This document shows, one piece after another, positions 51,501 to 63,671 of a stretch of DNA of 64,000 nt. A program made the position numbers and the translations under genes. The notes below the pieces were generated by a model. That model did no database searches. It had not been told where the DNA came from and worked only from the letters and a program-made list of their open reading frames with translations. Source of the DNA: Galdieria yellowstonensis (Eukaryota; Rhodophyta; Bangiophyceae; Galdieriales; Galdieriaceae); assembly GCA_026122205.1 (NCBI GenBank), contig JANCYU010000053.1, positions 111,137-175,136 of the forward strand, written 5' to 3'. Position 1 is the first letter of the stretch. Each line of letters begins with the position of its first letter.

Positions 51501-53038
51501 CTGTGCCTCCTCCACCGACAACTAGGTGGAGACTGCTAAGCATCGTAATCTGTTGCCTACTTTATCCCAAAGCTTATTTGCAGCAGAAACTTCGGGGTAG
51601 GCGAAAGCGATTTTGGGTGCGGCATTGCTGTTTTCTACAAGTTCAACAACAGGATGATGCTTGTAGAATTCACTCCACCAAAGCACGTTGTACTCAGTGA
51701 AAGTTTGTTTTGTCCTGCGGCAGAAGCGGAACACTTTTGCATTTGTTGCAATGGAAAAGAATAAAAGACACCTGTACCTGCACACTTCAAATTTCTTATC
51801 GCACTGTCATAGCGAAACTTTGCTTTTTTGGTTCGGTTTCACTCTAGGTTCCCTGAGCGCCGCAGTAGAGCAGAAGCAACCAAAGAGGAAAAAGCGAGAA
51901 GATAATAAAAGCCGAGAAGCGGTCCTTGCGTTGTTTTTCTTTCAAAATAAACTTGAATCATCAATCGACATAAAGCGCAGACGATTCCAAGATGGCTTTG
52001 TGGCCTTGTTATACCGTAGCCAACCTACGCAAGAGACGATGACACAACCAGCTGGCTATGTCGAAGAGGAATCAGCGGTTGCTACGTTACAAGAACTACG
52101 CTTGTTTACTCGTTATCGAGTCACATTCGGTCTCTTGACCTGGTCTTTCTTTTTTTCTTGTGTCGACGACTGTGTAGACATGCCGTCTTGGTAACGCAAC
52201 TCCCTTGTCACTCTCTTCCTACAAAAAGGGATAACTTGACATTCTCAGTTCTATTTACATTGCCAGTCTAGATAGAAATCAAAGTAGAGTCCAAAAAGTT
52301 TGGACTTGTTATGTTTCTTCTACTGTCACTGGCAATACTGCACCAAAGTGATTTGCACCAAATAGCTCCAACTGATTGAGGGTGGTGAGAAGTTGACCTC
52401 TGCTTTGCCACCTCTTTTTGGTATCTCTCATGTGTTTTGCCTTTTCAAAGCTTGAAGACTATTTATTCTGCAATGTTTTAGAGGTTTCTTCAGAGGTTTT
52501 TTGTACTAGTCTTTTTCCATGTTTCGTAGTGGGTGAAAGGAGCCTTTCACAACAGCGTTGTCATGACCCCGCCAATGTCCACATCTTCTACTGCTAACTT
52601 GTGCGCGTATGTATAAGTATATTTGTACAGATTCATGGTGTAGAAAGAAGAGTGCAATGGTTGAAAAGTAACAGCAGAGTACTAAGGTACCTGTAGAGGA
52701 AACACTTGAAAAAGGTTTACGTCCTTGTACATATCTACCTATAATAGCTGTTTTTGCTCGTAGAGATTGCAAGTTTAGTGTACTTGACAAGGTTTCAAGT
52801 ATCATTCAGTGCCTTTAAGCGCGTATGGGTGTACTTGGAACTTTTTCAAGTTAAAAAGGTAGACTTTATTGACGAAAACATATTGAAAAATTGCAGCCTT
52901 GTTAAGCCAAAAAAATTTACAATACTAGAAAAGTAAACTTGCAATTTTCCTGACTACTCTTATCTCCAGTGCAGCAAACGCATTGTCTTGTCGCGTTACA
53001 AACTCTACAATCGATGACACCATAACCTTTTTCGCGAG
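48547..53038. other. long gene-poor subtelomeric stretch, unassigned frames
   Basis: Several open frames of 60-168 codons occur, the longest at 51221-51700 and 51688-52194 (plus) and 51522-51785 (minus). The minus-strand frame has balanced composition (WWSEFYKHHPVVELVENSN, EVSAANKLWDKVGNRL) and may be an exon of a real gene, but I found no partner exon or family. Nothing resembling tRNA or rRNA was recognised. Confidence 0.35.
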
Positions 53039-55641
53039 TTGTGCTCTTTTTGGTTCACTGGCCATGGCAAAGTTGCTTGTAAGGATCAAATTGCAATGGA
53101 ATTTTTGAAGCTGATTCTTCCAATCGCTTTTTCTACTTCAACAGTTTACTCTCGAAAAGAAGAAGGATTCCACAATTCATCTATGATGGAACATCCGATG
53201 AGTCGAGTACTCCTTCGCTTGCTCAATTGGATCTTTCAAAGCGGAAAGATTCCAAGTTCATGGAATTCATCTCTCCTCATTTCCATTCCGAAAAAGGGAG
53301 TTTTGAAGGACATGAACAATTATCGAGGCATCAGTCTCATAAGTACAATTGCAAAACTGCTGAGTGCGATTGTCACCAATCGCATTCGTTACACAGTTGA
53401 AAAAGACAATGTACTCGTACGTGAACAAGCAGGATTTCGTACTCGCGAGGAATGTGGAGCACAAGTGATTGCTTTGGTAGAGTGTGTCCAACGCCGATGG
53501 AACAAGGAAATGCGTCCTGCATATGCATGTTTCATCGATTTACTAAAGCTTTTGATCGAGTTCCTCATGAAGCCTTGTTTCGTAAACTGGAAAGTTTAGG
53601 TATTCGAGGTCGGTGTTTGGAATTTTATCGTGGGCTTTATCGTAGTTCATGGACACAGGTATCCTCAAGGATATCTGATACACTCTCACCTGCCTGTCCA
53701 TTTTGTAGAGGTGTACGTCAAGGTGATCCTTCCTCTCCATTACTATTCGATCTGTTTATCAATGATTTACTTGAACAATACCGACCATTTGGTATTCGAG
53801 TGGTTGGTATGCCTGAGAGTTGCATTGGAACAGAAAATCGATTACCTGGATTGATGTTTGCCGATGATGTGGTATTGTTATCGCCTAGCCGACATTGTCT
53901 TAAAGCCTCCATGCGCAAGGTAAGTGAATATTTAACTAAATTTGAAATGGAAGTTGGTGCATCCAAATGTGGTGTTACTGTCTTTCATGGATGTGTAGAT
54001 AAAGTTCGAAGGAGTCAATGGCAATTACAAGGCAAAGACATACCTGTTGTGGAAGAATATCGTTATCTTGGTATCGATTTGAATTGTAATTTGGATGGAT
54101 TTACGGTGCGACGTCAAATCCAACGTTATCGTCAAAAGCTTCATATGGCAACTCCATTTCTACGTAATGGTAGGATACCAATGGATCTCCGTTTGCGTGT
54201 TGTCAAGAGTTGTTTGCTACCTAGTTTGCTCTGGGGCTCTGAATGGTGGGGTATGCATCAACTACATGCCAAACGTTTAAGTTTGGTATTGAACCAAACT
54301 TTACGAATGGTGGTAGGTGTGCATGCGAAACACACAGAAGTATTCCTGCTTTGTATACGGAACTGGGTATACCTAGTGTGGAATCACTTATAGCAGGACG
54401 CCGAGCACGTTTATGGGCCAAAGGACCTAGTATGCGTACATGGATTCGTCAATTATGTCAATGGATACCTACATTTCGGAAAGGAACATGGGTGAAAAAT
54501 ACCAAAGCCTGGTTGTTGAGGAGATTAGGTAGCTCGGCGGTAAGGGAGATTGAAAGATCACCTCGTGGTTCCAAGGCATTGCAACGAACAGTGCAACAGG
54601 TCATTCATCAAAAATGGTTAACTACTGGCAAAATGACTCAAACCAATACATGGCAAGAGTATTGTCAGTATGCATTACAAAGCGGTAGTGCATTGTTGCG
54701 TGATAGCTCCCTCGACTTTCCTGAATATAGCAAAAGTCTTTCATGGCTCATGCGTATTCGTGTTGGTGGTTGGAGTTCCTGCTCTAGGCTCGCCAGAATC
54801 GGTATATTGGATGAACAATGGAAGACTCGTTGTCCTTGTTGTTTGGTCGATGTACCTGAAACATTGAGTCATTTGCTTTGTGAATGTACTCGATGGGGTC
54901 CAAAGAGGCTGGGTATCTTTGGACCTATGGCGATGCTGCTTACTAAAATCCCAGCTATCTTTGATGGTTCTTGTTATAGCCTTCTAGGTGGAAGGTTTGT
55001 GGCGACGACTTCATTGGAGGAAAATTCGAATGGAATCAGTGTAGAAGAAATGCAGGAAAAGAAAGCCTTGGATGAAGCTATTCATCGTTGGTGGACGACT
55101 GGTGAGTTTACTTATCAGGCCTGTACTCGTTCTACATTGGTTGCACTAGAATTGGACAATGTCTCGTCGCAATGTGGGTTTCGGACTGATTTACCAGGAT
55201 TTATTCTGGTAGGTCAGTTTCTTGAGGCAGTGATGGGCATTCGTATGTCCATTATTGACAACCTCCGTCGTTTTAGCTTAGACTCTGACGACGTTAATAA
55301 TACCACCACGAGCCGACGCCCTGAAGGGTATGGCGAAGCCATTGGAATAGCATGAAGAGGGATAAGTAGTGGCGGTTTTCAGCCTTTTCACTATTCTGGC
55401 GCCCGGACTGTTGATACAAACTTGGAGTTTTCTTCTCCAAGGGGAGGGGGGTTTTAGTGGGTGTGACTCCCACATCACCCTGTTTCTCAGTGACATTTTT
55501 GGTAAGCGAGATCCAGGGTACCTACCTGCCTGGACTCATGGGTAAAACCATGAATTCAGTTCTGTCAAAGGAACACAGTAATGTGGCAGCAAGGGTTTCC
55601 CCTCTTCTGTATCTTCAGGCCACTCAAAAAAAAAAAAAAAA
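53039..55641 (+). mobile_element. LINE-type non-LTR retrotransposon, copy 1, frameshifted
   Basis: Encodes reverse transcriptase in three pieces (53039-53599, 53452-54393, 54243-55355). RT blocks in order: GKVACKDQIAMEFL, SSLLISIPKKG, NNYRGISLISTIAKL, EQAGFRTREE, FIDL..KAFDRVPHEAL (motif A), GVRQGDPSSPLLFDLFINDLL (B), PGLMFADDVVLLSPS (C, FADD catalytic pair), YRYLGID. A C-terminal CPCCLVDVPETLSHLLCEC gives the C-x2-C-x9-H-x4-C finger common in LINEs. A one-base loss near 53547 breaks motif A, and a four-base loss near 54338 shifts frame again, both judged against copy 2. An untranslated part and a 16-A tract (55626-55641) mark the 3' end. The endonuclease end was not found. Confidence 0.9.
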
Positions 55642-57472
55642 GGCATGCCTGAGATCGAAAGAGTAGCGAAGGCAGCGAAGGCGACGGTGGTAGAAGGAGA
55701 GCTGAAGGTAGCGGCGGCGACGGTGGTGGTGGTGGTGAGAACGGTCAAAGGCGGGCCAATTTAAATTTAAATTTGAATTTGAATTTGGCCCGGTCTAATG
55801 GACCCCACCATCACCATCGCCTCCATGTACATCATCCTCATCATCATCAAGACGAGGTCAATTTCAATCTGGCCCCGACCAATGGACCCCAACAGCAATC
55901 AGGCGAGATTGCAATCTCAACCTCAGCAGGAGAACTTGATAGGCGAAGGAGATGCAGTAGCAATAGACAAAGAGTTTGTATTTGGGGAGACAAGGTGCGA
56001 AATATTCAGCATCTTTATTCTCTTTTACAACCTCTAGTCATTTCTATTCGACGTGTTGAACAACGCAACAACGCTCCGACGATGGAACAAGGAAATGCGT
56101 CCTACCTATGCATGTTTCATCGATTTACGTAAAGCTTTTGATCGAGTTCCACATGAAGCCTTGTTTCGTAAACTGGAAAGTTTAGGTATTCGAGGTCGAT
56201 GTTTGGAATTTTATCGAGGGCTTTATCGTAGTTCGTGGACACAGGTATCCTCACGGATATCTGATACACTCTCACCTGCCTTTCCATTTTGTAGAGGTGT
56301 ACGTCAAGGTGATCCTTCCTCTCCATTACTATTCGATCTGTTTATCAATGATTTACTTGAACAATGTCGACCATTTGGTATTCGAGTGGTTGGCATGCCT
56401 GAGAGTACAATGGTTGGTAGTACAGAGAATCGATTACCTGGATTGATGTTTGCCGATGATGTGGTATTGTTATCGCCTAGCCGACATTGTCTGGAAGCTT
56501 CCATGCGCAAGGTAAGTGAATATTTGACTAAACTTGAAATGGAAGTCGGTGCATCCAAATGTGGTGTTACTGTCTTTCATGGATGTGTAGATAAAGTTCG
56601 AAGGAGGCAATGGCAATTACAAGGCAAAGACATACCTGTTGTTGAAGAATATCGTTATCTTGGTATCGATTTGAATTGTAATTTGGATGAAGGATTTACG
56701 GTGCGACGTCAAATCCAACGTTATCGTCAAAAGCTTCATATGGCAACACCATTTCTACGTAATGGTAGGATACCAATGGATCTCCGTTTGCGTGTTGTCA
56801 AGAGTTGTTTGCTACCTAGTTTGCTCTGGGGCTCTGAATGGTGGGGTATGCATCAACTACATGCCAAACGTTTAAGTTTGGTATTGAATCAAACTTTACG
56901 AATGGTGGTAGGAGTGCATGCGAAACACACAGGAGTAAGTATTCCTGCTTTGTATACTGAATTGGGTATACCTAGTGTGGAATCACTTATAGCAGGACGC
57001 CGAGCACGTTTATGGGCCAAAGGTCCTAGTATGCGTACATGGATTAGTCAATTGTGTCAATGGATACCTACATTTCGGAAAGGAACATGGGTGAAAAATA
57101 CCAAAGCCTGGTTGTTGAGGAGATTAGGTAGTTCGGCGGTAAGGGAGATTGAACGATCACCTCGTGGTTCCAAGGCATTGCAACGAGCAGTGCAACAAGT
57201 TATCCATCAAAAATGGTTAACTACTGGCAAAATGACTCAAACCAATACTTGGAAAGAATATTGTCAGTATGCATTACACAACGGTAGTGCATTGTTGCGT
57301 GATAGCTCCCTCGACTTTCCTGAATATAGCAAAAGTCTTTCATGGCTGATGCGTATTCGTGTTGGTGGTTGGAGTTCCTGCTCTAGGCTCGCCAGAATCG
57401 GTATATTTGATGAACAATGGAAGACTTGTTGTCCTTGTTGTTTGGTCAATGTACCTGAAACATTGAGTCATT
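55642..57472 (+). mobile_element. LINE-type retrotransposon, copy 2, internally deleted and 3'-truncated
   Basis: Begins directly after the poly-A of copy 1 with low-complexity DNA (GGT/CAC/CATCAT repeats and AATTTAAATTTGAATTT), likely the 5' end of an element: frame 55773-56132 reads NLNLARSNGPHHHHRLHVHHPHHH and so on. It jumps near 56079 into the RT, just before motif A. RT then runs uninterrupted from 56053 to 57558 (501 codons): FIDLRKAFDRVPHEALF, GVRQGDPSSPLLF, FADDVVLLSPS. Homology to copy 1 ends abruptly near 57472, inside the zinc-finger region. The two copies are highly similar, so insertion was recent. The joined frame lacks RT blocks 0-2, so it is not functional. Confidence 0.85.
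55660..55860. repeat. low-complexity GGT/CAT and AATTTAAATTTG tracts
   Basis: Imperfect GGCGACGGTGGT / GGTGGTGGTGG runs, an AATTTAAATTTAAATTTGAATTTGAATTTGG direct repeat and CATCAT/CACCAT runs. Lies at the head of LINE copy 2. Confidence 0.7.
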
Positions 57473-57559
57473 TACAACAAAAAAGGTCCGTTATCATGCT
57501 CAGCCGAATCGCAGCTGCACACCCAAGAAACCAATCAATTGCCAACAATTACAGTTGAT

Positions 57560-60500
57560 TGCAATCTTAACTGGACTAAGGGCACTCTGGCTTGTTAAAA
57601 AAACTTAAACCACACAAATACAAGTATGTAAAAAAATTCCCATTCCTTGACAAGTTTAGATAGGAAACTACAAAATCATTGAACAATTTTATAAAGTATC
57701 ACGCCTAGGAGAATGCAGCATTGAATTGATAAAGGAAATCTCAATAATAGCAATCCTTTCGGCGATTTCAAAGAACATGGTACAGCGATTTGGAAACGAC
57801 TGCCTCCGTTTGCTAGTCCCGATTCAACCATCGTATCTTTGTCCACTGATTTGACTGTTGCACATTGAGAATTAGGGCAAAAACAAGGGATAAAGAAGGA
57901 ACGATATCTCAACGTATAAAAGCCACATAACGCTTATGACGTAAATTCAAGTGGTTAAAAGGCTCCAAGATAAAAAAGCAGCCTACTGTGTCAAGCCACT
58001 CCTTGCATAAACAAGGAATTGCACAATCGAACCTGGCATTGTACTTAAACTGCAACCACTTATATCGATCTAGCACGGTACCGGGCTTAGAAAAGTTACT
58101 GTTGTCAGAGCAACTTACGTTACATCAAGGCTGCTACACTGCATGCCCGAGTTGTCGACTCGCAATAAAGAAGAGTTATGAAGGACTGCAGAGCAACTGT
58201 AATGCCTACAAATGACAAAAAGCCCTGATAATTGCAATTTGCCGAGCTACTTTTACATTGGATTTCAAATGTCAAGGAATAGACGTTTCCGCATGCAATT
58301 TATCACTCGTCTTATGCTTTTTTGTCCAAAGATCCACTTGTCCAGCACTTGAAATTAACGCAGGAAAATCTTAGAAACGAAACTCTTTTCGTTGCATAAA
58401 AAACATAAAAAGGAACAAAGATGTACTGCATGACAAAGAGGCCGAACGTATTCACTACCGTAGAGATATTGTAATGAACTGAAGAGACAAAAACAATGCA
58501 TAGTCGCAATTCTCTTGGCTATTTACAAGGACAGATTAGAACTGTCTTGGAATAACTGCTTCCTCGTACAATTCACGATTCAACCAATATCTTTTGTACA
58601 ATGCTCAATTTGTCACACAATTAGAAATAAGACAAGAAGAAAAATATGAAAAAATGACACGTCTCAGGTTATAAAAACATGCAAATGGATACAATGCAAC
58701 TGCAAGTAGTTAAAAACTTGATACTATGTAATGCAGCAATTGAATTATACGTAAACCAACAGTGGTCCCGTCGAATTTATCATCGTTGAGCAACCCAACT
58801 GGCTCACCCTGCAATAAATTAAAATCTACCCACGATGTTGTTGGTCACAGAAGATTTACTACCGCCAGAATACTTTTCACGTTATACCAAGGCTGCTTCA
58901 TTGTTTCGGAGTCTTCTAGTTGCAATAAAAACTCACTGATTACATGCTACTACAGGGATTGTACTGCAATAAAATTAAAAAAAACCTCAAAAAAGCCAAT
59001 GCTCTCAGCAAAGAACATTACGAAAAGGGTACAAGGCAATGAGAACCAGTTCAATCATGCATAGAATAACAGTGGTACTATCAAATTGAGAATCGTTAGA
59101 AAACCGAACTAGCTTACACTGCAATAATTTGCATCTATTCACGAGGTTGTTGGGGAAAGAGTAATTACGATTGTCAAATCGTGGTTACTTCACTGTTTCT
59201 CAGAATTGTGGACTTGTAATAAGGAGACGTAGGCTTTTCGAAACGCTAGAAGCATTGTAATGCATCGAAATGACAAAAAGAATCCTCCATACTAAAAATC
59301 CACTCAGGCAATTCGGACAATTTATTAGAATTGTCTAGATAGAGACAACTGCCTTCTTGTGCAAGCAACGATTCAAGTTTGATTTTTTGTTCTTTGCTTT
59401 TATGGTAAAATTAAATTATCGAAACGCCACCCTGCTCAAATTGTAAAAACAAAAGGAGGTAGAATAAACGCGAGCTGTTAAAAGGCATAACAAAAATGGT
59501 TCATTGAACTGTACTAGTTCAGTTATGCATAAACTAAAAGCAGTATCTTCTCAAACGACATCTTTGGAACAAACCAATTAACACTGCAGTACCCAGTATA
59601 GAGTTACGACGAAGTTGGTCAAGGAATACAAAGCACTGTTAAGGTACAACTTTCAATATATCAAGTTTGTTACCTTGCACTTCAGAGCGGTCGAATCGTG
59701 GCTAGGAGGCATAATGAATACATGACACTGCAGGTTCTGTAACACATTCGTAAGACCGAAAACAAAGATAATGGCAATCACAGTGATTTGCAACAATGGA
59801 ATTGAACTGTTTAGAAACAACTGATTCCTCGTCCAAGTCACGAAACAGCCAATGATTTTTGTGACAACTGATCCTCTAGTCAGCCATTTAGAACTAACGT
59901 ACTAATAAAGTTAAAAAAGCTTATCTCTATAGTTTATAAAACACAAGAGAAGGAAAAGTGTAGATACAAAATTTACAGAGACATTAAGAAATAGTTACCA
60001 TGCACTGAGTCAATCCCATAAAGCATAGGTTGCTTACTGTACGATCAAATCCAGAATCAGTGGGCATCCAAGCGAGCTAAAACTGCAATAGGTTGTAGCG
60101 ATCCACGACGATGTTGGTCGTAAAATTTTTACAATAATCGAAACATATTTTAAGTCATATCAAGGCTGGTCCAACGTTTCAAATTCGTCGAATTGTAACA
60201 AAGAGCTCTATAAAAACATGCCACTACATGGCTTTTACATGCAGTAAAAGTACGAAAAAGCATGATCAATGGCTATCCACCAAGCAAAAACACGTATAGT
60301 ACAAGGTACTGCACTAGTTCAATTGTGCATTAACCAACAGTAGTACCATCAAAAATTTCTTTATTGCAATCCTCTCCGCTATTTACAACGATGGATCAGA
60401 ACTGCGTAGGAATAACTGATTCCTTGTATGCAATGCTCCACATGTCACGCATTCTGAATCAAGGTAGGCATTAATTATGAGAACCTTATTTTCTATAGTA

Positions 60501-63500
60501 TATACTACACAAAAAAGAGAGATAGTTTGACCACAAATTGGTTAGAGGCATGAAGAAAAAAAAATGCAATGCACTGCGTCAATCCAATGAAGACAGATGA
60601 ATAATTGTACAATCGAATCGAGCATCCATGGGCATCAAAACGAGCCAACACAGCAACAGCTCGTATCAATCTAATGCGCTGTTGGGCAAAGAAGTTGTGA
60701 TGGCCAAAGTACATCTTCGTTTAGTTCAAGGTAGCTTCATTATTTGAGAGTCTTCGACTTGTAATAAAGAGATTTATGATCACATGACACCACAGATATT
60801 GTACTACACAAAAATTAAAGGGAAAACATAAAAATGGCGACGATCCTTTTAGCAGAAAACCATTACTCAAAAGGCATTCATGGCACTGCACCAACCCAGT
60901 CATGAATGAACCAAGAGTGGTACCATAAAATTGAGAACCATTGGGCAACTGAACAGGCTTTGACTGCAATAAGTTGCATATATCCACGGGTATTGGGTAC
61001 AGGAGATTTACTATAGTCAATTTGAGGTTACTTCAGCTATTCAGAGTTGTGAATTTGAAATGAGGAGAATTAAGTTTTCAATGACACGGAAGGTATTGTG
61101 GTACATCAAATTGACCAAAAAACACTTCATAATGGAAGCCTCTCTGCCAGTTCTAACAATAAATTACGACTGTTTAGAGACCATTCTGTTTCCTCGTGCA
61201 AGACAATTTTCAACCACTGATTTTTTTGTCCTTTGCTACTCTTGTGATGTAGTTGGAATTAAAATCAAATTAAATTATAGAAACGGAACAATGCGCATAG
61301 TATAGAAACATAAAGAAGAATGTGGCTTAAACGCAAATTGTTAAATAGCATTTCAAACAAGTTTCTTAAACAACACGAGTATAATTATGCATAAACACAC
61401 CAGTATTTTCTCATTTGACAACGTTTTCCACAAACCTACTTACACCGCCATGATCATTATAACGTTACGACAAAACTAGACACAAGATACTAAGTAATGT
61501 CAAGGAACTTTTCAAATTACATCACTGTTCTTGAACCGCATTCCATTGTAGTCTGCTCAAAATGAAGAGTCATGACAATTACATGACACAATAGGTTTGA
61601 TAAAGAATTAAATGACAAAAAAATAGTATTGGCAATCTCAGCGCTTCGCAACAATGGATTTGAACAGTCTAGAAACAGGTAACACCTCGTACAACTTACG
61701 AAACAACCAATGACAAATTGACAATTGCAACTCTAATAGCACATTTAGAATTAAGAATAACACAAAAAACACTTACCCTACATAGTGTATAAAACACAAC
61801 GGAAGGTAGATAGCGTAGCCGCAAATTGTTAAAACGCATCAGGGAAGATGTACCATGCACTGAGTCAATGCCGTAAAGTATAGACAAATAATTGTACAAG
61901 CGAGACGAGCATCAGTGGGTATCCAAACGAGCTAACACAGCAACAGCTTTTATCGGTTTTTGGTGGTGTTCCACACAAAAGCTTAACAGTAGTCAAAGTA
62001 CATTTTACAGTATGCCAAAGGTGTTTTATTGTTACATAGTCTTCAACTTGCAATTACGAGGCCTAATGAGTACATGGCATTAGAGGTATTGTACTACAAT
62101 AAAATTGCAGAAACAAACGATAATGGCGATCCTTTCAGCAGAAAACCATCACTAAGAAGTTACAAGGCACTGCAGCAGCTCAATCATGAATGAACCCAGA
62201 GTGATAAAATCAAATTGAGGATTGTTGAACAACTGTTGACTCAATAAGTTACATTTATCCATCACTGTTGGGCACCCAAGATTTACTATAATCAATTCGT
62301 GGTTACTTCATTGCTTTTCATAGTCCTGGAACTGTAATAAGGAGAATGAAGCTTTAACTGACACTGGAGGCAATGTAATGCATCGTAATGACCAAATCAA
62401 CCCTTGATAATGGAAAGCTCTCAACCAGCTCTAACAATTGATGACAACTGTTTAGAGACACCACTGCTTCTTCGTGTAAGCCATTATTCAACCAATGTTA
62501 TTTTTTCATTCGATATGCTTGTGCTCCAGTAAAAATTATATTCAAATTAAATTATAGAAAAGAAACCTTGCCATATTATAAAAACATAACAATTGGTGTA
62601 GCGTAAATGCAAATTTTTCAAAAGCACGACAAAAAGCTATATTGAACTGTATTAGTTCAATCATGCAAATACTAACAGCAGTATCTTCTTATTGGACACG
62701 TTTACAACAAGTCAACTTACACTGCAGTAGCCATTGTACCACTACAACGAAGTAAAGCATGGAACACCAACTATTATCAAGACACTTTTTTAATTATATC
62801 ATGATTATTGCACTACATTTCAGAGTGGTCGACTCGAAATAAATAGGCATAATGATAAAATGACAATATAGGCTTTGGAACATATTCACCTGACAAAAAA
62901 GCAATAGTAACGGCAATCGTCTCAACGATTTGCAGCAATGGATTTGAGTTGTTTAGGCTCAACTAGCTCCTGGTGCTACTTACGAAACACCAATGATACT
63001 TTGACACTCCAACTCTAGTAACCTATTTAGAATTAACGTAAAAGTGCTATCTAAACGCTTACCCTTTAGAGTTAATAAAACACAACAGAAGTTGCTATCG
63101 CCGCAAATGATTAAAACACATTGACAAGAGGTACCATTCACTGAGTCAATTTATCGAATTTTAGACGAGGAATTAAACGATCGAGGCAAGCATCAATGGG
63201 TATCTAAGGGAGTTAACGCTGCAACAGCTCTACCATCCTAGAACTGGGTTGGAAACGTAATCTTTACGATAGTCAAAATACATACAACGTTAAAGTAACT
63301 CCATCCCCCGATGTAGTCGAGCAGCACTAAAGCGGTGTAATAAAAACATGCCACAACAGTACTTGTATTGGAATAAAAGTAAGCAAAAACAAGAGTAACA
63401 GCAATATATTTAAGAAATAAGCATCACGTAAGAAAACAAAAAGTTGCGCCAGCTATTCAAGAATAGAGAAAGTCTGGTACCTTCAAGTTAAGAAAGGATT

Positions 63501-63660
63501 CAAAAACGAAAATGGCCTACAAAGGCAGAGTAGTAAGTGACTACGAAAAAATTGAAACTCCAACGCTTAATACAGTAATAACAATTTTGACGGCACCACA
63601 AAAATTGACGCATTTGGAAGATGGGTAAGAGACTAAGAGGCTTACAAAGTTGGTAGGTTT
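57560..63660. repeat. AT-rich subtelomeric satellite with higher-order units
   Basis: No genes. Diverged units recur, each with phrases such as GTTACTTCA..GTTT, GTAATAAxGAG, ACATGACACxACAG, TGTACTGCAATAAAATT, AAAAACATAA, CACTGAGTCAAT, ATCAGTGGGTATCCAAACGAGCTAAC and CTGCAATAAGTT. Three unit types follow each other: B near 59135, 60970 and 62240; C near 59590, 61440 and 62720; A near 58830, 60095, 60660, 61925 and 63215. The B-C-A period is about 1.27 kb, with one extra A unit between 60095 and 60660. Copies are only moderately similar. Frames of 60-100 codons here are chance. Confidence 0.75.
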
Positions 63661-63671
63661 GTTGGGTTTTC

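Noticed and set aside
51221..52194. Two plus-strand frames of 159 and 168 codons as genes.
   Set aside because: They overlap one another and a minus-strand frame, with no family match and no supporting splice pattern; left as unassigned.
53039..54393. Programmed frameshift in LINE copy 1.
   Set aside because: Copy 2 has the extra base (TTTACGTAAAGC against TTTACTAAAGC) and reads through, so a deletion in copy 1 is simpler.
57560..63660. A CRISPR-like array or gene cluster in the AT-rich region.
   Set aside because: Repeats are long, diverged and lack constant short repeats with unique spacers; frames are short and not coding-like.
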